Below are positions 24,120 through 32,618 of a stretch of 64,000 nt of DNA, one piece after another. The stretch lies in NCBI RefSeq assembly GCF_003046475.1, contig NZ_PZZZ01000005.1, forward strand, positions 62,001-126,000. Direction: 5' to 3'. The stretch is from Mycoplana dimorpha. Its GTDB lineage: Bacteria; Pseudomonadota; Alphaproteobacteria; Rhizobiales; Rhizobiaceae. Numbering within the stretch: the first letter of the stretch is position 1; each line of letters opens with the position of its first letter. The notes under the pieces were generated by a model. The model had not been told where the DNA came from, did no database searches, and worked only from the letters and a program-made list of their open reading frames with translations. A program made the position numbers and the translations under genes.

Positions 24120-25505
24120 TCAGTGGCCGGTGATGCTGTCGGCAAGCGCCGCGAGCTTCGAGGTCTTGGGCAGGCCGGCGAACTCGCGTTCGTCGGCTAT
24201 GCGATAGAGCTGGTACATGGAGTGCACGCCGAGCCAGCGGAACGGCTCCGGCTCCCATTTGCGCACCGTGCGGTTGACCCAGGGCAGGCCCGTCAGCTCC
24301 GTGTTGCGGTTGAGGACGAGGTCGGCCAGGGTGCGGCCGGCGAGGTTGGAGCTGGAAACACCGAGGCCGACATAGCCGCCGGCCCAGCCGATGCCGGTCG
24401 TGCGGTCGAAGCCGGCCGTCGTGCACCAGTCACGCGGAACGCCAAGCACGCCGCACCAGGCGTGGTCGATCCTGAGCGACTTCGTCTGCGGCAGCAGGCG
24501 GGTCAGGATGGCATGCAGCGCGTCGATGGTCGCCTGCTGCGTCTGGCCGTTGACGTCGGTCTTGGAGCCGAAGCGGTAGGGCACGCCACGCCCGCCCATG
24601 GTGATGCGGCCCTCGCGGGTGCGCTGGGCGTAGCAGTAGGCATGCGCTGCGTCGCCGAGCAGTTCGTGACCTTCCCAGCCGATCTCCTTCCACAGGGAAT
24701 CCGGCACCGGCTCGGTGACGATCTGGGCGCTGTTGAGGGGCAGCCAGGTGCGCTCGTGGCCGGGCAGGCCGGCGGAAAAGCCCTCGGTGGCGCGGATGAT
24801 CGCCGGCGCGCGCACCGTGCCGCGATCGGTCGTGACGCGGCCCTTCTCGAAGCTCGTCACCGACGTGCCCTCGAAGATCGAGACGCCGAGGCTCTCCACC
24901 ACCTTGGCAAGGCCGCGCACCAGCTTGGCCGGCTGCACGCGCGCCATGTCGCGGATCACGAAGGCGCCCTGGATATTGGCGATGCGGATGCGCTTCGCCG
25001 CCGCTTCGGCCGAGAGCAGCTCGATCCGTTCTTCCGGCATCTGCCAGTCGCGGTAGAACTTGTATTCGGCGCGGGCGCGCTCGAGCTGCGGCGCGTTGGT
25101 GGCGACGGTGAGGTTGTCGGCGCGCAGGATGTCGGCATCGATGCCCTCGGCCTCGGTGACGCGGATCACCTCGTCCACCGTGCCGGCCATGGCGCGCTGC
25201 ATGTCGATGACGGCGCCGCGGCTGGAGGTCTTGAGGTATTTCTCCCGCGACCAGCCGAAGCCGCCCGACAGCCAGCCGCCGTTGCGCCCGGAGGCGCCGA
25301 AGCCGGCGAACTCGCGCTCGACGATGACGATGTTGAGGCTGGGATTGGCCTTCTTCAGGTAGTAGGCGGTCCACAGGCCGGTGAAGCCGGCGCCGATGAT
25401 GCAGACATCGGCGCCGCGGTCGCCGGGAAGGGCGGGGCGTTTTTGCGGTATGCCGCCGATGTCGGCATACCAGAAGGAGATGTTGCCGTTGGTCTTGACG
25501 TCCAT
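24120..25505 (-). CDS. FAD-dependent amine oxidase (DAO family, PuuB/OrdL-like)
   Basis: A 461-residue flavoprotein of the glycine-oxidase/DAO family. The dinucleotide-binding motif is CIIGAGFTGLWTAYYLKK (35-52), followed by GFGASGRNGGWLSGG, typical of gamma-glutamylputrescine oxidase and relatives. RITMGGRG and WCGVLGVPRDW near the C-terminus fit the group. The ABC genes of the same operon point to putrescine or a similar amine as substrate, releasing aldehyde, ammonia and peroxide. The substrate is inferred from context. No clear ribosome-binding site precedes the ATG. Confidence 0.85.
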   Translation of the reverse strand: MDVKTNGNISFWYADIGGIPQKRPALPGDRGADVCIIGAGFTGLWTAYYLKKANPSLNIVIVEREFAGFGASGRNGGWLSGGFGWSREKYLKTSSRGAVIDMQRAMAGTVDEVIRVTEAEGIDADILRADNLTVATNAPQLERARAEYKFYRDWQMPEERIELLSAEAAAKRIRIANIQGAFVIRDMARVQPAKLVRGLAKVVESLGVSIFEGTSVTSFEKGRVTTDRGTVRAPAIIRATEGFSAGLPGHERTWLPLNSAQIVTEPVPDSLWKEIGWEGHELLGDAAHAYCYAQRTREGRITMGGRGVPYRFGSKTDVNGQTQQATIDALHAILTRLLPQTKSLRIDHAWCGVLGVPRDWCTTAGFDRTTGIGWAGGYVGLGVSSSNLAGRTLADLVLNRNTELTGLPWVNRTVRKWEPEPFRWLGVHSMYQLYRIADEREFAGLPKTSKLAALADSITGH

Positions 25506-25531
25506 GGGAGGTGCTTTCGGTTCGGTTCGGT

Positions 25532-26653
25532 TTACGTCAGTGTCACGTCGGCGCTGGCGTCGTCGGGAAGAAGGGTGAGATCGGCGGGCATGAAGGCGAC
25601 ATCGACGGCGTCGCCGATGGCGAAATCGGCCGCGCCGAGCGGGCTGCGCACGATGGCGATGGTGCTGTCCTTGAGCCGAACCTCGTATTTGGAGCCGGAA
25701 CCAAGGTAGATCGCCTCGGCGACGGTGCCGGAGAGGCGGTTTTCGCCGCTGACGGGCTCGGCGCCGGGACGCTTCAGCGCCACCCGCTCGGGCCGCAGCA
25801 GGATGACCGGCCGGGCACCGCCGGCGAGCCGGCCATGCGCCACGACTTTTTCGTCGGCGATCGTCATCACCGTCTTGTCGCCGGAGACCTCGACCGCCCC
25901 GCGCAGCACCGTCGATTCGCCGATGAAGCGGCCGACGAACAGCGTTGCCGGATTGTCGTAGAGTTCGCGGCCGGTGCCGATCTGCTCGATGCGGCCGCCG
26001 TTGAAGACGGCGATCCGGTCGGAGAGCACCAGCGCCTCTTCCTGGTCATGGGTGACGTAGACGAAGGTGGTGCCGAGCTCGCGGTGGATGCGCTTGATCT
26101 CGAGCTGCAGCCATTCGCGCAGCTTCTTGTCGAGCGCGCCGAGCGGCTCGTCCATCAGGAGCAGCGGCGGGTCGAACACCAGGGCGCGGGCGAGCGCGAC
26201 GCGCTGCTGCTGGCCGCCGGACAGCTCGTTCGGGTAGCGGTGGGCGAAGTCGGCCATCTTCACCATGTCGAGCGCCCGCTTGACCCTCTTCTCACGGTCA
26301 TCGCCGTTGATGCCGCGCAGCGTCAGCGGATAGGCGACGTTCTTGCCGACGGTCATGTGCGGGAACAGCGCGTAGTGCTGGAAGACCACGCCGATGTTGC
26401 GCTTGTGCGAGGGCAGCCCGGTGACGCTCTTGCCGCCGATCTCGAGGGTGCCGGAGCTGATGTCGGTGAAGCCGGCGATCAGGTTCAGCGTCGTCGTCTT
26501 GCCGGAGCCGGAGGGGCCGAGCAGCGTCATGAACTCGCCGGGACGGATGCTCAGGTCGATGTCGTTCAGGGCCACGAAGGCGCCGTAGCGTTTGGAGGCC
26601 TTGCGGATTTCGATCGCCGCGCCGGCGGATCGTAGGGGTGCATTCATGGTCAT
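25532..26653 (-). CDS. ABC transporter ATPase, PotA-like
   Basis: A 373-residue ATPase of the spermidine/putrescine (POPT) importer class. Walker A GPSGSGKTT, Q-loop VVFQHYALFPH, signature LSGGQQQRVALARAL, Walker B LLLMDEPLGALD and H-loop THDQEEAL are followed by a TOBE-type C-terminal region (SGENRLSGTVAEAIYLGSG). The ATG at 26653 overlaps the permease stop as ATGA, a coupling arrangement; the ATG at 26647 has better spacing from GGAAGG and is an alternative. It should energise the two permeases encoded upstream. Confidence 0.93.
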   Translation of the reverse strand: MTMNAPLRSAGAAIEIRKASKRYGAFVALNDIDLSIRPGEFMTLLGPSGSGKTTTLNLIAGFTDISSGTLEIGGKSVTGLPSHKRNIGVVFQHYALFPHMTVGKNVAYPLTLRGINGDDREKRVKRALDMVKMADFAHRYPNELSGGQQQRVALARALVFDPPLLLMDEPLGALDKKLREWLQLEIKRIHRELGTTFVYVTHDQEEALVLSDRIAVFNGGRIEQIGTGRELYDNPATLFVGRFIGESTVLRGAVEVSGDKTVMTIADEKVVAHGRLAGGARPVILLRPERVALKRPGAEPVSGENRLSGTVAEAIYLGSGSKYEVRLKDSTIAIVRSPLGAADFAIGDAVDVAFMPADLTLLPDDASADVTLT

Positions 26654-27435
26654 GTCCTTCCGCGGCGCGTGCCGATGAGCAGGCCGGCAATGATGATGAG
26701 CGACGTCGCCAGGAACAGCAGCGTGCCGACGGCCGCGACGGTCGGGTCGGCGTCGCGGGTGATCGACGTGTAGATCTGCACCGGCAGGGTTTTCAGGTAC
26801 GGGCTGGTGATGAACAGCGCGACGATGATCTCGTCGAACGAGGTGATGAAGGCAAACAGCGCGCCGGAGAGGACGCCCGGCAGGATCAGCGGCAGCGTCA
26901 CGGTGCGAAACACCGTCAGCCGGCCGGCGCCGAGGCTCGCCGCGGCTGTCTCCAGGCGGCGGTCGAAGACCTCCAGGTTCGCCTGGACCGCGATCAGCAC
27001 GAAGGGGATCGCCAGCATCGTGTGCGCCAGCACGAAGCCCGTGACCGTGCCGACCAGATGCGTATCGAGATAGACCGCATAGATGCCGATCGCCAGCACC
27101 ACGCCCGGCACGACCATCGGCGTGATCAGGAGGGCACGAAGCAGGCCGCCGGTGCGAGCCGCGGCGCGGGTGACGCCGAAGGCGGCGAGCGTGCCGACTA
27201 CCGTTGCCACCACCGCGACGATGAGGGCGATGATCAGCGAGTTGGTGAAGCTCGTCGTCCAGTCGGGATTGGTGAAGAAGTTATCGTACCACTGCCACGA
27301 GAAGCCGACCGGGGGGAAGGCCAGCGACTTGTTGCCGTTGAACGACATCGGGATCACCACCAGCGTCGGCGCGAGCAGCAGCAACGCGACGAGCAGGCAG
27401 AACAGACCGAGGAGAATGCGCGAGAAGGATGGCAT
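26650..27435 (-). CDS. ABC transporter permease, PotC-like
   Basis: A 261-residue inner-membrane permease with about six helices (LLGLFCLLVALLLLAPTLVV at the N-terminus, SLIIALIVAVVATVVGTLAA, LLITPMVVPGVVLAIGIY and others). The cytoplasmic EAA loop that contacts the ATPase reads LETAAASLGAGRLTVFRTVTLPL (shown in part: AAASLGAG...LPL). It belongs to the second-permease class of polyamine importers. It starts 4 nt after the stop of the first permease and overlaps the ATPase gene. Confidence 0.92.
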   Translation of the reverse strand: MPSFSRILLGLFCLLVALLLLAPTLVVIPMSFNGNKSLAFPPVGFSWQWYDNFFTNPDWTTSFTNSLIIALIVAVVATVVGTLAAFGVTRAAARTGGLLRALLITPMVVPGVVLAIGIYAVYLDTHLVGTVTGFVLAHTMLAIPFVLIAVQANLEVFDRRLETAAASLGAGRLTVFRTVTLPLILPGVLSGALFAFITSFDEIIVALFITSPYLKTLPVQIYTSITRDADPTVAAVGTLLFLATSLIIIAGLLIGTRRGRT

Positions 27436-27439
27436 CGGT

Positions 27440-28339
27440 TCAGGCCTCCCTGCGCGTGGCGCTGTGCTTCTGGCGCATCAGCGGGGCGGCGATGGCGAGC
27501 AGCACGAAGGTCGCGACCAGCAGCACCACGCCCATGGCGCCGCCGCGGCCCCAGTTAAGCAGGCTCAGCACCTGGTTCTGCACCAGCGACGACAGCAGGA
27601 TGCTGCGCGGGCCGCCGAGCAGGGCCGGCGTGATGTAGAAGCCGAGCGACAGGATGAAGACGATGATGCAGCCGGCATAGACGCCGGGCAGCGACAGCGG
27701 CATGTAGATCTGCACGAAGGCGCGCCACGGCTTGGCGCCGAGGCTGCGGGCCGCCTGCAGCAGCCGGGTATCGATGCCCTTCATCACCGTATAGATCGGT
27801 AGGATCATGAACGGCAGCAGCACCTGGGTCATGCCGATGACGACGCCGGGAAGCGTGCGGATCAGCTTGACCGGCGGCAGGCCGACGCCGCGCAGGAACG
27901 AATTGATGACGCCGGAATCCTGCAGCAGTATCACCCAGGCCAGCGTCCGCACCACGCCGCTCAGCCAGAAGGGCACGAGCACGCAGAGGATCAGCGCCAG
28001 CCGCAGGTTCTTGCCGACGATGGTCATGGCATAGGCGTAGGGGTAGGCGCAGATCAGCGAGACGACCGTCACCCAGGCGGCGACGACGAAGGTGCGCTGC
28101 AGGACGGCCCGGTTCACCGCCGACTGGAAGAACCAGACGTAGTTGTCGAGGCCGGGCGCCGGGTCGGTGAAGCTGCGCAGCACGACGATTGCGAGCGGAT
28201 AGGCGAGCGCGACGAGAAGCACCAGCACGGCGGGGACTGCGAGCCACACCGCACCGCGCAGGCGAAATCGTGAAAGGAAAGCGGGTTGTCCGGCGCCGGC
28301 AAGGCCGGTCGGCAAGCCCTGGTCGGGCGTGGCGGTCAA
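27440..28339 (-). CDS. ABC transporter permease, PotB-like
   Basis: A 299-residue permease: AVWLAVPAVLVLLVALAYPL, then several helices and an EAA loop LLQAARSLGAKPWRAFVQIYMPLSLPG (key residues AARSLGA and LPLSLPG-like end). It is the first-permease type of polyamine or opine importers. The frame has no ATG before the first helix; the TTG at 28339 is chosen because GGAG lies 6 nt upstream. A 12-bp hairpin separates it from the binding-protein gene. Confidence 0.88.
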   Translation of the reverse strand: MTATPDQGLPTGLAGAGQPAFLSRFRLRGAVWLAVPAVLVLLVALAYPLAIVVLRSFTDPAPGLDNYVWFFQSAVNRAVLQRTFVVAAWVTVVSLICAYPYAYAMTIVGKNLRLALILCVLVPFWLSGVVRTLAWVILLQDSGVINSFLRGVGLPPVKLIRTLPGVVIGMTQVLLPFMILPIYTVMKGIDTRLLQAARSLGAKPWRAFVQIYMPLSLPGVYAGCIIVFILSLGFYITPALLGGPRSILLSSLVQNQVLSLLNWGRGGAMGVVLLVATFVLLAIAAPLMRQKHSATRREA

Positions 28340-28362
28340 GGGGATCTCCAGTGCTTCAGGAG

Positions 28363-28388
28363 GCAAGTCCGGCCGGGGCCGGACTTGC
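28363..28388 (-). promoter_or_regulatory. intercistronic hairpin after the binding-protein gene
   Basis: GCAAGTCCGGCC (28363-28374) and GGCCGGACTTGC (28377-28388) form a perfect 12-bp stem; in practice the loop is the central GGGG or so. It begins 14 nt after the binding-protein stop and ends 24 nt before the permease start. Stems in this place usually protect the upstream mRNA or end part of the transcripts, so that binding protein exceeds permease. Confidence 0.7.
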
Positions 28389-28401
28389 AAGGATCAAGGG
28401 C

Positions 28402-29472
28402 TCAGTTGCCGGAGAGAAGGGCGGACCACTGCTCGGCGGCGAGGTCGAAGTTCTTCACCCAGAACGGAATGTTCTGCTGATAGCCCTGGGCGATGCGCTC
28501 CGGCGTGCTGGTCAGGAAGGAGGTGGTGACCTCGTCAACCTGCGGCTTGGCGTCGGTGTTGATCGGCGTGTAGGAGGTCTTCTCGGTGAGGATCTCCTGC
28601 GAGCGCTTGCCGAGATAGGCGTTGATCAGCGCGTAGGACGCATCGGTATCCTTGACGCCGACCGGAATGGTGATCTGGTCCATGACGACCAGCCAGTCCT
28701 GCCAGACCGGCGTGTACTGGGCGCCGTTCTTCACGGCGGTCATGGCGCGGCCGGTCCACATCATGATCATGTCAGCTTCGCCAGATTCGGCGAGCTGCTG
28801 GGATTCAGCGCCGGTCTTCCAGTAGATCGTGTCGGGACCGAGATCGCGCAGCTTCTGGATGGCCTTTTCGATGTCGTCCGTCGTCATCGCCTTCGGATCG
28901 CCGCCGGCCGCCTTGAACGCCTGCTCGAGCAGGCTGCCGGTCGGATCGCCGCTGCCGTCGATGGCACGCACGCCGGGGAACTTCTCGGTGTCGAAGAAGT
29001 CCTGCCAGTTCTTCGGCGGGTTGTCCTTGTAGGTGTCGTTCTTGTACATCAGCACGACGCCGTAGTTCATGGCCGGAACCGAGCACTCGCCGACCTGGCC
29101 GGGCGGGATCTTGGATACGTCCAGCTTGGAGAAGTCGAGCTTCTGGAACAGCGTGCCGCAATGGACGTAGGGCGGCAGGTCGGCGGTGTCGACGACGTCC
29201 CAGGTGACGTTGCCGGAGTCGACCTGTGCCTTCAGCTTGGCGATTTCGGTCGGGCCGTCATTGAGCAGCGTCGCGCCGGACTTCTCGACGAACTCCTGCA
29301 GTGCCGCGGCCTGGCCGTCCTGATAGATGCCGCCGTAGGAGACGAAGGTCAGGGTCTTGCCCTTCAGCGAGCCTTCCTTCACTTCGCCGGCGACCGGCTT
29401 GTCCTGTGCGAACGCCGGCAACGCCAGGGCGCACGTCATAGTCAGGGCGAAAGCCCTCGCAAGTTTCTTCAT
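28402..29472 (-). CDS. periplasmic binding protein, polyamine/amino-compound type
   Basis: A 356-residue exported protein. The signal peptide MKKLARAFALTMTCALALPAFA is cut after AFA, giving QDKPVAG as the mature start. The body is a type II periplasmic binding fold of the PotD class (TLTFVSYGGIYQDGQAAAL, WDVVDTADLPPY, MNYGVVLMYKND, ADMIMMWTGRA). It delivers substrate to the two permeases downstream. Putrescine, spermidine or a related amine is likely from the class and from the oxidase in the operon. GGGAG precedes the ATG. Confidence 0.92.
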   Translation of the reverse strand: MKKLARAFALTMTCALALPAFAQDKPVAGEVKEGSLKGKTLTFVSYGGIYQDGQAAALQEFVEKSGATLLNDGPTEIAKLKAQVDSGNVTWDVVDTADLPPYVHCGTLFQKLDFSKLDVSKIPPGQVGECSVPAMNYGVVLMYKNDTYKDNPPKNWQDFFDTEKFPGVRAIDGSGDPTGSLLEQAFKAAGGDPKAMTTDDIEKAIQKLRDLGPDTIYWKTGAESQQLAESGEADMIMMWTGRAMTAVKNGAQYTPVWQDWLVVMDQITIPVGVKDTDASYALINAYLGKRSQEILTEKTSYTPINTDAKPQVDEVTTSFLTSTPERIAQGYQQNIPFWVKNFDLAAEQWSALLSGN

Positions 29473-29516
29473 TCCAGATACTCCCAGTTACGCTCGCTTG
29501 TTGGCTGTTGCCGCGG

Positions 29517-30131
29517 CTACGAGCCGGGCCGCGGAAGGTATTGGTCGAGGTCTTCGGCGACGCTGGTCGGCGGCGCGATGATCCAGAGGACCTCGGCCGG
29601 TTCCGTGCCGATATTGACGGCCTTGTGCGGAATCGAACTTCGATATTCGATGCTGTCGCCGGCCGACAGCAGGTGTCGCTCGTCGCTCAGGGTGAGTTCC
29701 ATCTCGCCCCGGACCACAAAGAAAAGCTCGTGCGAATCCCCATGGCTGTAGGGCTCGGCGCCGGTCGAGCCGCCGGGATCGAACTCGCCGATATAGACTT
29801 CCAGATCGCGGATGGGGCGGCGCGACAGAAGCATCTTGCGATAGCCCTCGGCGGGGGGAAGCGCCGGACGTTCGCGCTTGCGCAGGACACGGCCGACCGT
29901 GGAGACCTCGTCGTCGAACAGGTCCGTGAGGCTTATGCCAAGCGCAGCGACGATCCGCCTCAGCGTGCTGACGTTGACGCCGCTCAGACCCCGTTCAAGC
30001 TGGCTGAGAAAGCTCGCGGTGGTCCCCGTCGCTTCGCCGAGCGTGCGCAGCGACATGCGACGCGCCGTGCGGAAAGCCTTGACTTTCTCGCCGATGACGG
30101 CCTGATTAGAGACTATCGCTTTGCTGTCCAT
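29517..30131 (-). CDS. XRE-cupin transcriptional regulator (PuuR-like)
   Basis: A 204-residue repressor-type protein. The N-terminal helix-turn-helix spans about 15-70 (VKAFRTARRMSLRTLGEATG, SFLSQLERGLSGVNVSTLRRI in part). The C-terminal cupin (about 110-195) has HGDSHELFFVVRGEMEL and GDSIEYRSSIPHKAVN, where a small molecule would bind. The same architecture is used by PuuR, which controls putrescine use. It is the first gene of the minus-strand polyamine-type operon, so it probably controls the genes that follow. GAGGAT precedes the ATG at 30131. Confidence 0.9.
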   Translation of the reverse strand: MDSKAIVSNQAVIGEKVKAFRTARRMSLRTLGEATGTTASFLSQLERGLSGVNVSTLRRIVAALGISLTDLFDDEVSTVGRVLRKRERPALPPAEGYRKMLLSRRPIRDLEVYIGEFDPGGSTGAEPYSHGDSHELFFVVRGEMELTLSDERHLLSAGDSIEYRSSIPHKAVNIGTEPAEVLWIIAPPTSVAEDLDQYLPRPGS

Positions 30132-30828
30132 ATCCTCACTCCCACTTAACAGCGTATTAAGTGAAGAGCGGCTTGGCAAGCCCGGAAACTCACCGACAAC
30201 GCATTTTTGTGCGCGCCGCGGGCAGTTTCATCTGATTTGTGACTACATTATTGATTTCACAGGAGCTCGGCGCCGTGTCAGGCTGGCCAGCGGTGGTGAA
30301 AGGCGCAAATCGGCCGTCACATCTTCGGCTGGATGCACCAGTATCCCATCCCCTGCGAAGCGGGTCCGACGCCATGGCGGCGGGAGGACTCAGTGTTTCC
30401 AATCGTGTTTGTTTACCTGTGATCCAAACCGTATATAAGCCTGCCAGACGACGAGGAGAGCGGCATTGTGTGGTTCGGGGGAGCGTCGAACTCTTCCGAG
30501 ACCAGACAGCGGGTTGTTCCATCGTCGGCGAACCGGCGTTGGACGCAATTCGAGCCGCATCACGTCTTTGGTGCGGGGCGGACAGCGGACTATGTCCGGC
30601 CCAATCGTCATGAAGGAAGAGGCATGCGATGAAAGGCCTGATCCCACCATGCGTGCCGTCGACTGCACAATGAAGATCCGAGTGATGGCTGACGCGACGG
30701 GCCTCGCCCTTGCCAATGTGGCGAAGGCGCCGGCTTCCTTCGGCAAAACTGCGTCAAGGCGGCGCCTTGATGTTTGTCCTTCCACTGTTGTCTGTCCCAC
30801 AATCTAAGAAGACCGCGGCAATCAAGTC
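30132..30828. other. 697-nt gap with no supported gene
   Basis: The gap separates the regulator gene (minus) from the FMN glutamate-synthase-like gene (plus). Short frames occur on both strands, but none has family similarity and a good start. It contains an imperfect inverted repeat TGTGA-N14-TCACA at about 30239-30262, a possible operator for the minus-strand operon, and a plausible housekeeping promoter reading right at 30409-30437. Parts are poorer in GC than the flanking genes. Confidence 0.5.
30409..30437 (+). promoter_or_regulatory. candidate housekeeping (sigma-70-type) promoter
   Basis: TTGTTT (30409-30414), 17-nt spacer, TATATA (30432-30437). Both hexamers are close to the TTGACA/TATAAT consensus and the spacing is ideal. 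It reads rightwards, with the next plus-strand gene at 30829, about 390 nt away. Confidence 0.35.
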
Positions 30829-32508
30829 ATGATCAAATATCAGCGCTATTGCGTTTTTCTTCTCGTAACGCTTGCCGCCGTCGCGGCTTCGATCGCGGCT
30901 GTGGTCCACAGCCCCTGGTGGCTGGTGGCGGCCGCGGTGTTCCTCCCGCTCACTCTGCTGGGCATCTTCGACCTGGTGCAGCGCAAGCACGCCATCCTGC
31001 GGAACTACCCGGTGATCGGCCATGTCCGCTTCCTCATGGAAAGCATCCGGCCCGAAATCCGGCAGTACATGATCGAGGGCGACCAGGACGAGGTTCCCTT
31101 CAGCCGCCAGGCACGCGGACTGGTCTATCAGCGCGCCAAGGGCGTCGAGGACAAGCGGCCCTTCGGCACGATCGAGAACGTCTATGGGGCCGGCTACGCA
31201 TGGCTGACCCATTCCGCCAACCCGACGCATCTGACGGACTTCGACTTCCGGGTGCGGATCGGCGGCAGCGCCTGCCGGCAGCCCTATGACGCCAGCCTCT
31301 ACAACATCTCGGCGATGAGCTTCGGCGCGCTTTCGGGCAATGCGATTTCGGCCCTGAACCGCGGCGCCAAGAAGGGCGGCTTCGCGCATGACACCGGCGA
31401 AGGCGGCATCAGCCGCTATCACCGGGAAGGCGGCGGCGATCTCATCTACCAGGTCGCCTCCGGATATTTCGGCTGCCGCAACGACGACGGCAGTTTCTCG
31501 GAAGAGAAGTTCGCCGAGATTTCAGCCGACCCGCAGATCAAGATGATCGAGATCAAGCTCAGCCAGGGCGCCAAGCCGGGCCACGGCGGCATGCTGCCGG
31601 CCTCGAAGATCTCGCCGGAGATCGCCGAGGCGCGCGGCATCCCGATGGGCGTCGACTGCATATCGCCGCCAGCCCACAGCACCTTTTCCACGCCGATCGG
31701 CCTGATGCAGTTCATCGCCAAGCTGCGGGAGCTTTCCGGCGGCAAACCCGTCGGTTTCAAGCTCTGCATCGGCCATCGGCGCGAGTTCCTCGGCATGGTC
31801 AAGGCGATGCTGGCAACCGGGATCAAGCCGGACTTCATCGTGATCGACGGCGCCGAAGGCGGAACGGGTGCTGCGCCGGTCGAGTTCGCCAACCGCGTCG
31901 GCATGCCGATGCTGGAAGGCCTGACCTTCGTGCACAACGCGCTGCGCGGCGCCGGGATTCGCAACGAGATCCGGCTGGGGGCGGCCGGCAAGATCGTCTC
32001 CGCCTTCGACATCGCCCGCGCGCTGGCGCTCGGGGCGGACTGGTGCAATTCGGGCCGCGGCTTCATGTTCGCGGTCGGCTGCATCCAGGCGCAGGCCTGC
32101 CACACCAATAAATGCCCGGTCGGCATCGCCACCCAGGATCCGGCTCGCCAGCGGGCCATCGACGTCGGCGACAAGAGCGACCGGGTGGCGCGGTTCCACC
32201 GCAACACGATGCGCGCCCTGAGCGAGATCGCCGGATCGGCCGGCCTCACCGATCCCAGGGATTTCATGCCCTACCACTTCATGTTCCGTCAGTCGGGCAA
32301 CGACTTCCTCGACGGAAACGAGGCCTATCCGTACCTGCCGGAGGGCTTCCTCCTTTCCGGCGAGGAGATCCCCGAGCTCAGCGACTGGTACGATCGCTGG
32401 GATCGCGCCAGCGCGGAGACGTTCGCACCGCCGGAAATTCCCTTCGGTCCGTTCGCGTCGCGCCGTCGGCAGAATCCCGTCCTCAAGACCGTCCAGTCGG
32501 GCAGATGA
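30829..32508 (+). CDS. FMN-binding glutamate-synthase-like protein
   Basis: A 559-residue protein with two N-terminal membrane helices (VFLLVTLAAVAASIAAVV, WWLVAAAVFLPLTLLGIF) followed by the FMN-binding barrel of glutamate synthase large subunits: NISAMSFGALSGNAISAL, GGISRYH, IKLSQGAKPGHGG, IDGAEGGTGAAP, ALALGADWCNSGRGFMFAVG. CIQAQACHTNKCPVG keeps the 3Fe-4S cysteines. It lacks the glutamine amidotransferase domain. Such stand-alone, membrane-tethered forms are widespread, but their reaction is not settled. No operon partner. Confidence 0.88.
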   Translation: MIKYQRYCVFLLVTLAAVAASIAAVVHSPWWLVAAAVFLPLTLLGIFDLVQRKHAILRNYPVIGHVRFLMESIRPEIRQYMIEGDQDEVPFSRQARGLVYQRAKGVEDKRPFGTIENVYGAGYAWLTHSANPTHLTDFDFRVRIGGSACRQPYDASLYNISAMSFGALSGNAISALNRGAKKGGFAHDTGEGGISRYHREGGGDLIYQVASGYFGCRNDDGSFSEEKFAEISADPQIKMIEIKLSQGAKPGHGGMLPASKISPEIAEARGIPMGVDCISPPAHSTFSTPIGLMQFIAKLRELSGGKPVGFKLCIGHRREFLGMVKAMLATGIKPDFIVIDGAEGGTGAAPVEFANRVGMPMLEGLTFVHNALRGAGIRNEIRLGAAGKIVSAFDIARALALGADWCNSGRGFMFAVGCIQAQACHTNKCPVGIATQDPARQRAIDVGDKSDRVARFHRNTMRALSEIAGSAGLTDPRDFMPYHFMFRQSGNDFLDGNEAYPYLPEGFLLSGEEIPELSDWYDRWDRASAETFAPPEIPFGPFASRRRQNPVLKTVQSGR

Positions 32509-32618
32509 GGGCGTGCCCATCAAGCAGTCCCGGGCGGTCGTGCGCATCGGGGCTGCCAAGCTCGTTGATCGCGGTCAGGGGCGCCGCGCGGTTCGGATGA
32601 GCGTGAAGCGGCCGCGTT

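Noticed and set aside
30390-30807. Overlapping frames of 110-136 codons on both strands of the long gap, checked as possible transposase or gene remnants.
   Set aside because: Neither frame shows a recognisable domain or a good start; no inverted repeats or target duplications flank the region.
32565-32578. TTGATCGCGGTCAG, one base from a FixK/Fnr box.
   Set aside because: It lies between convergent genes (stops at 32508 and 32619), where no promoter is needed.
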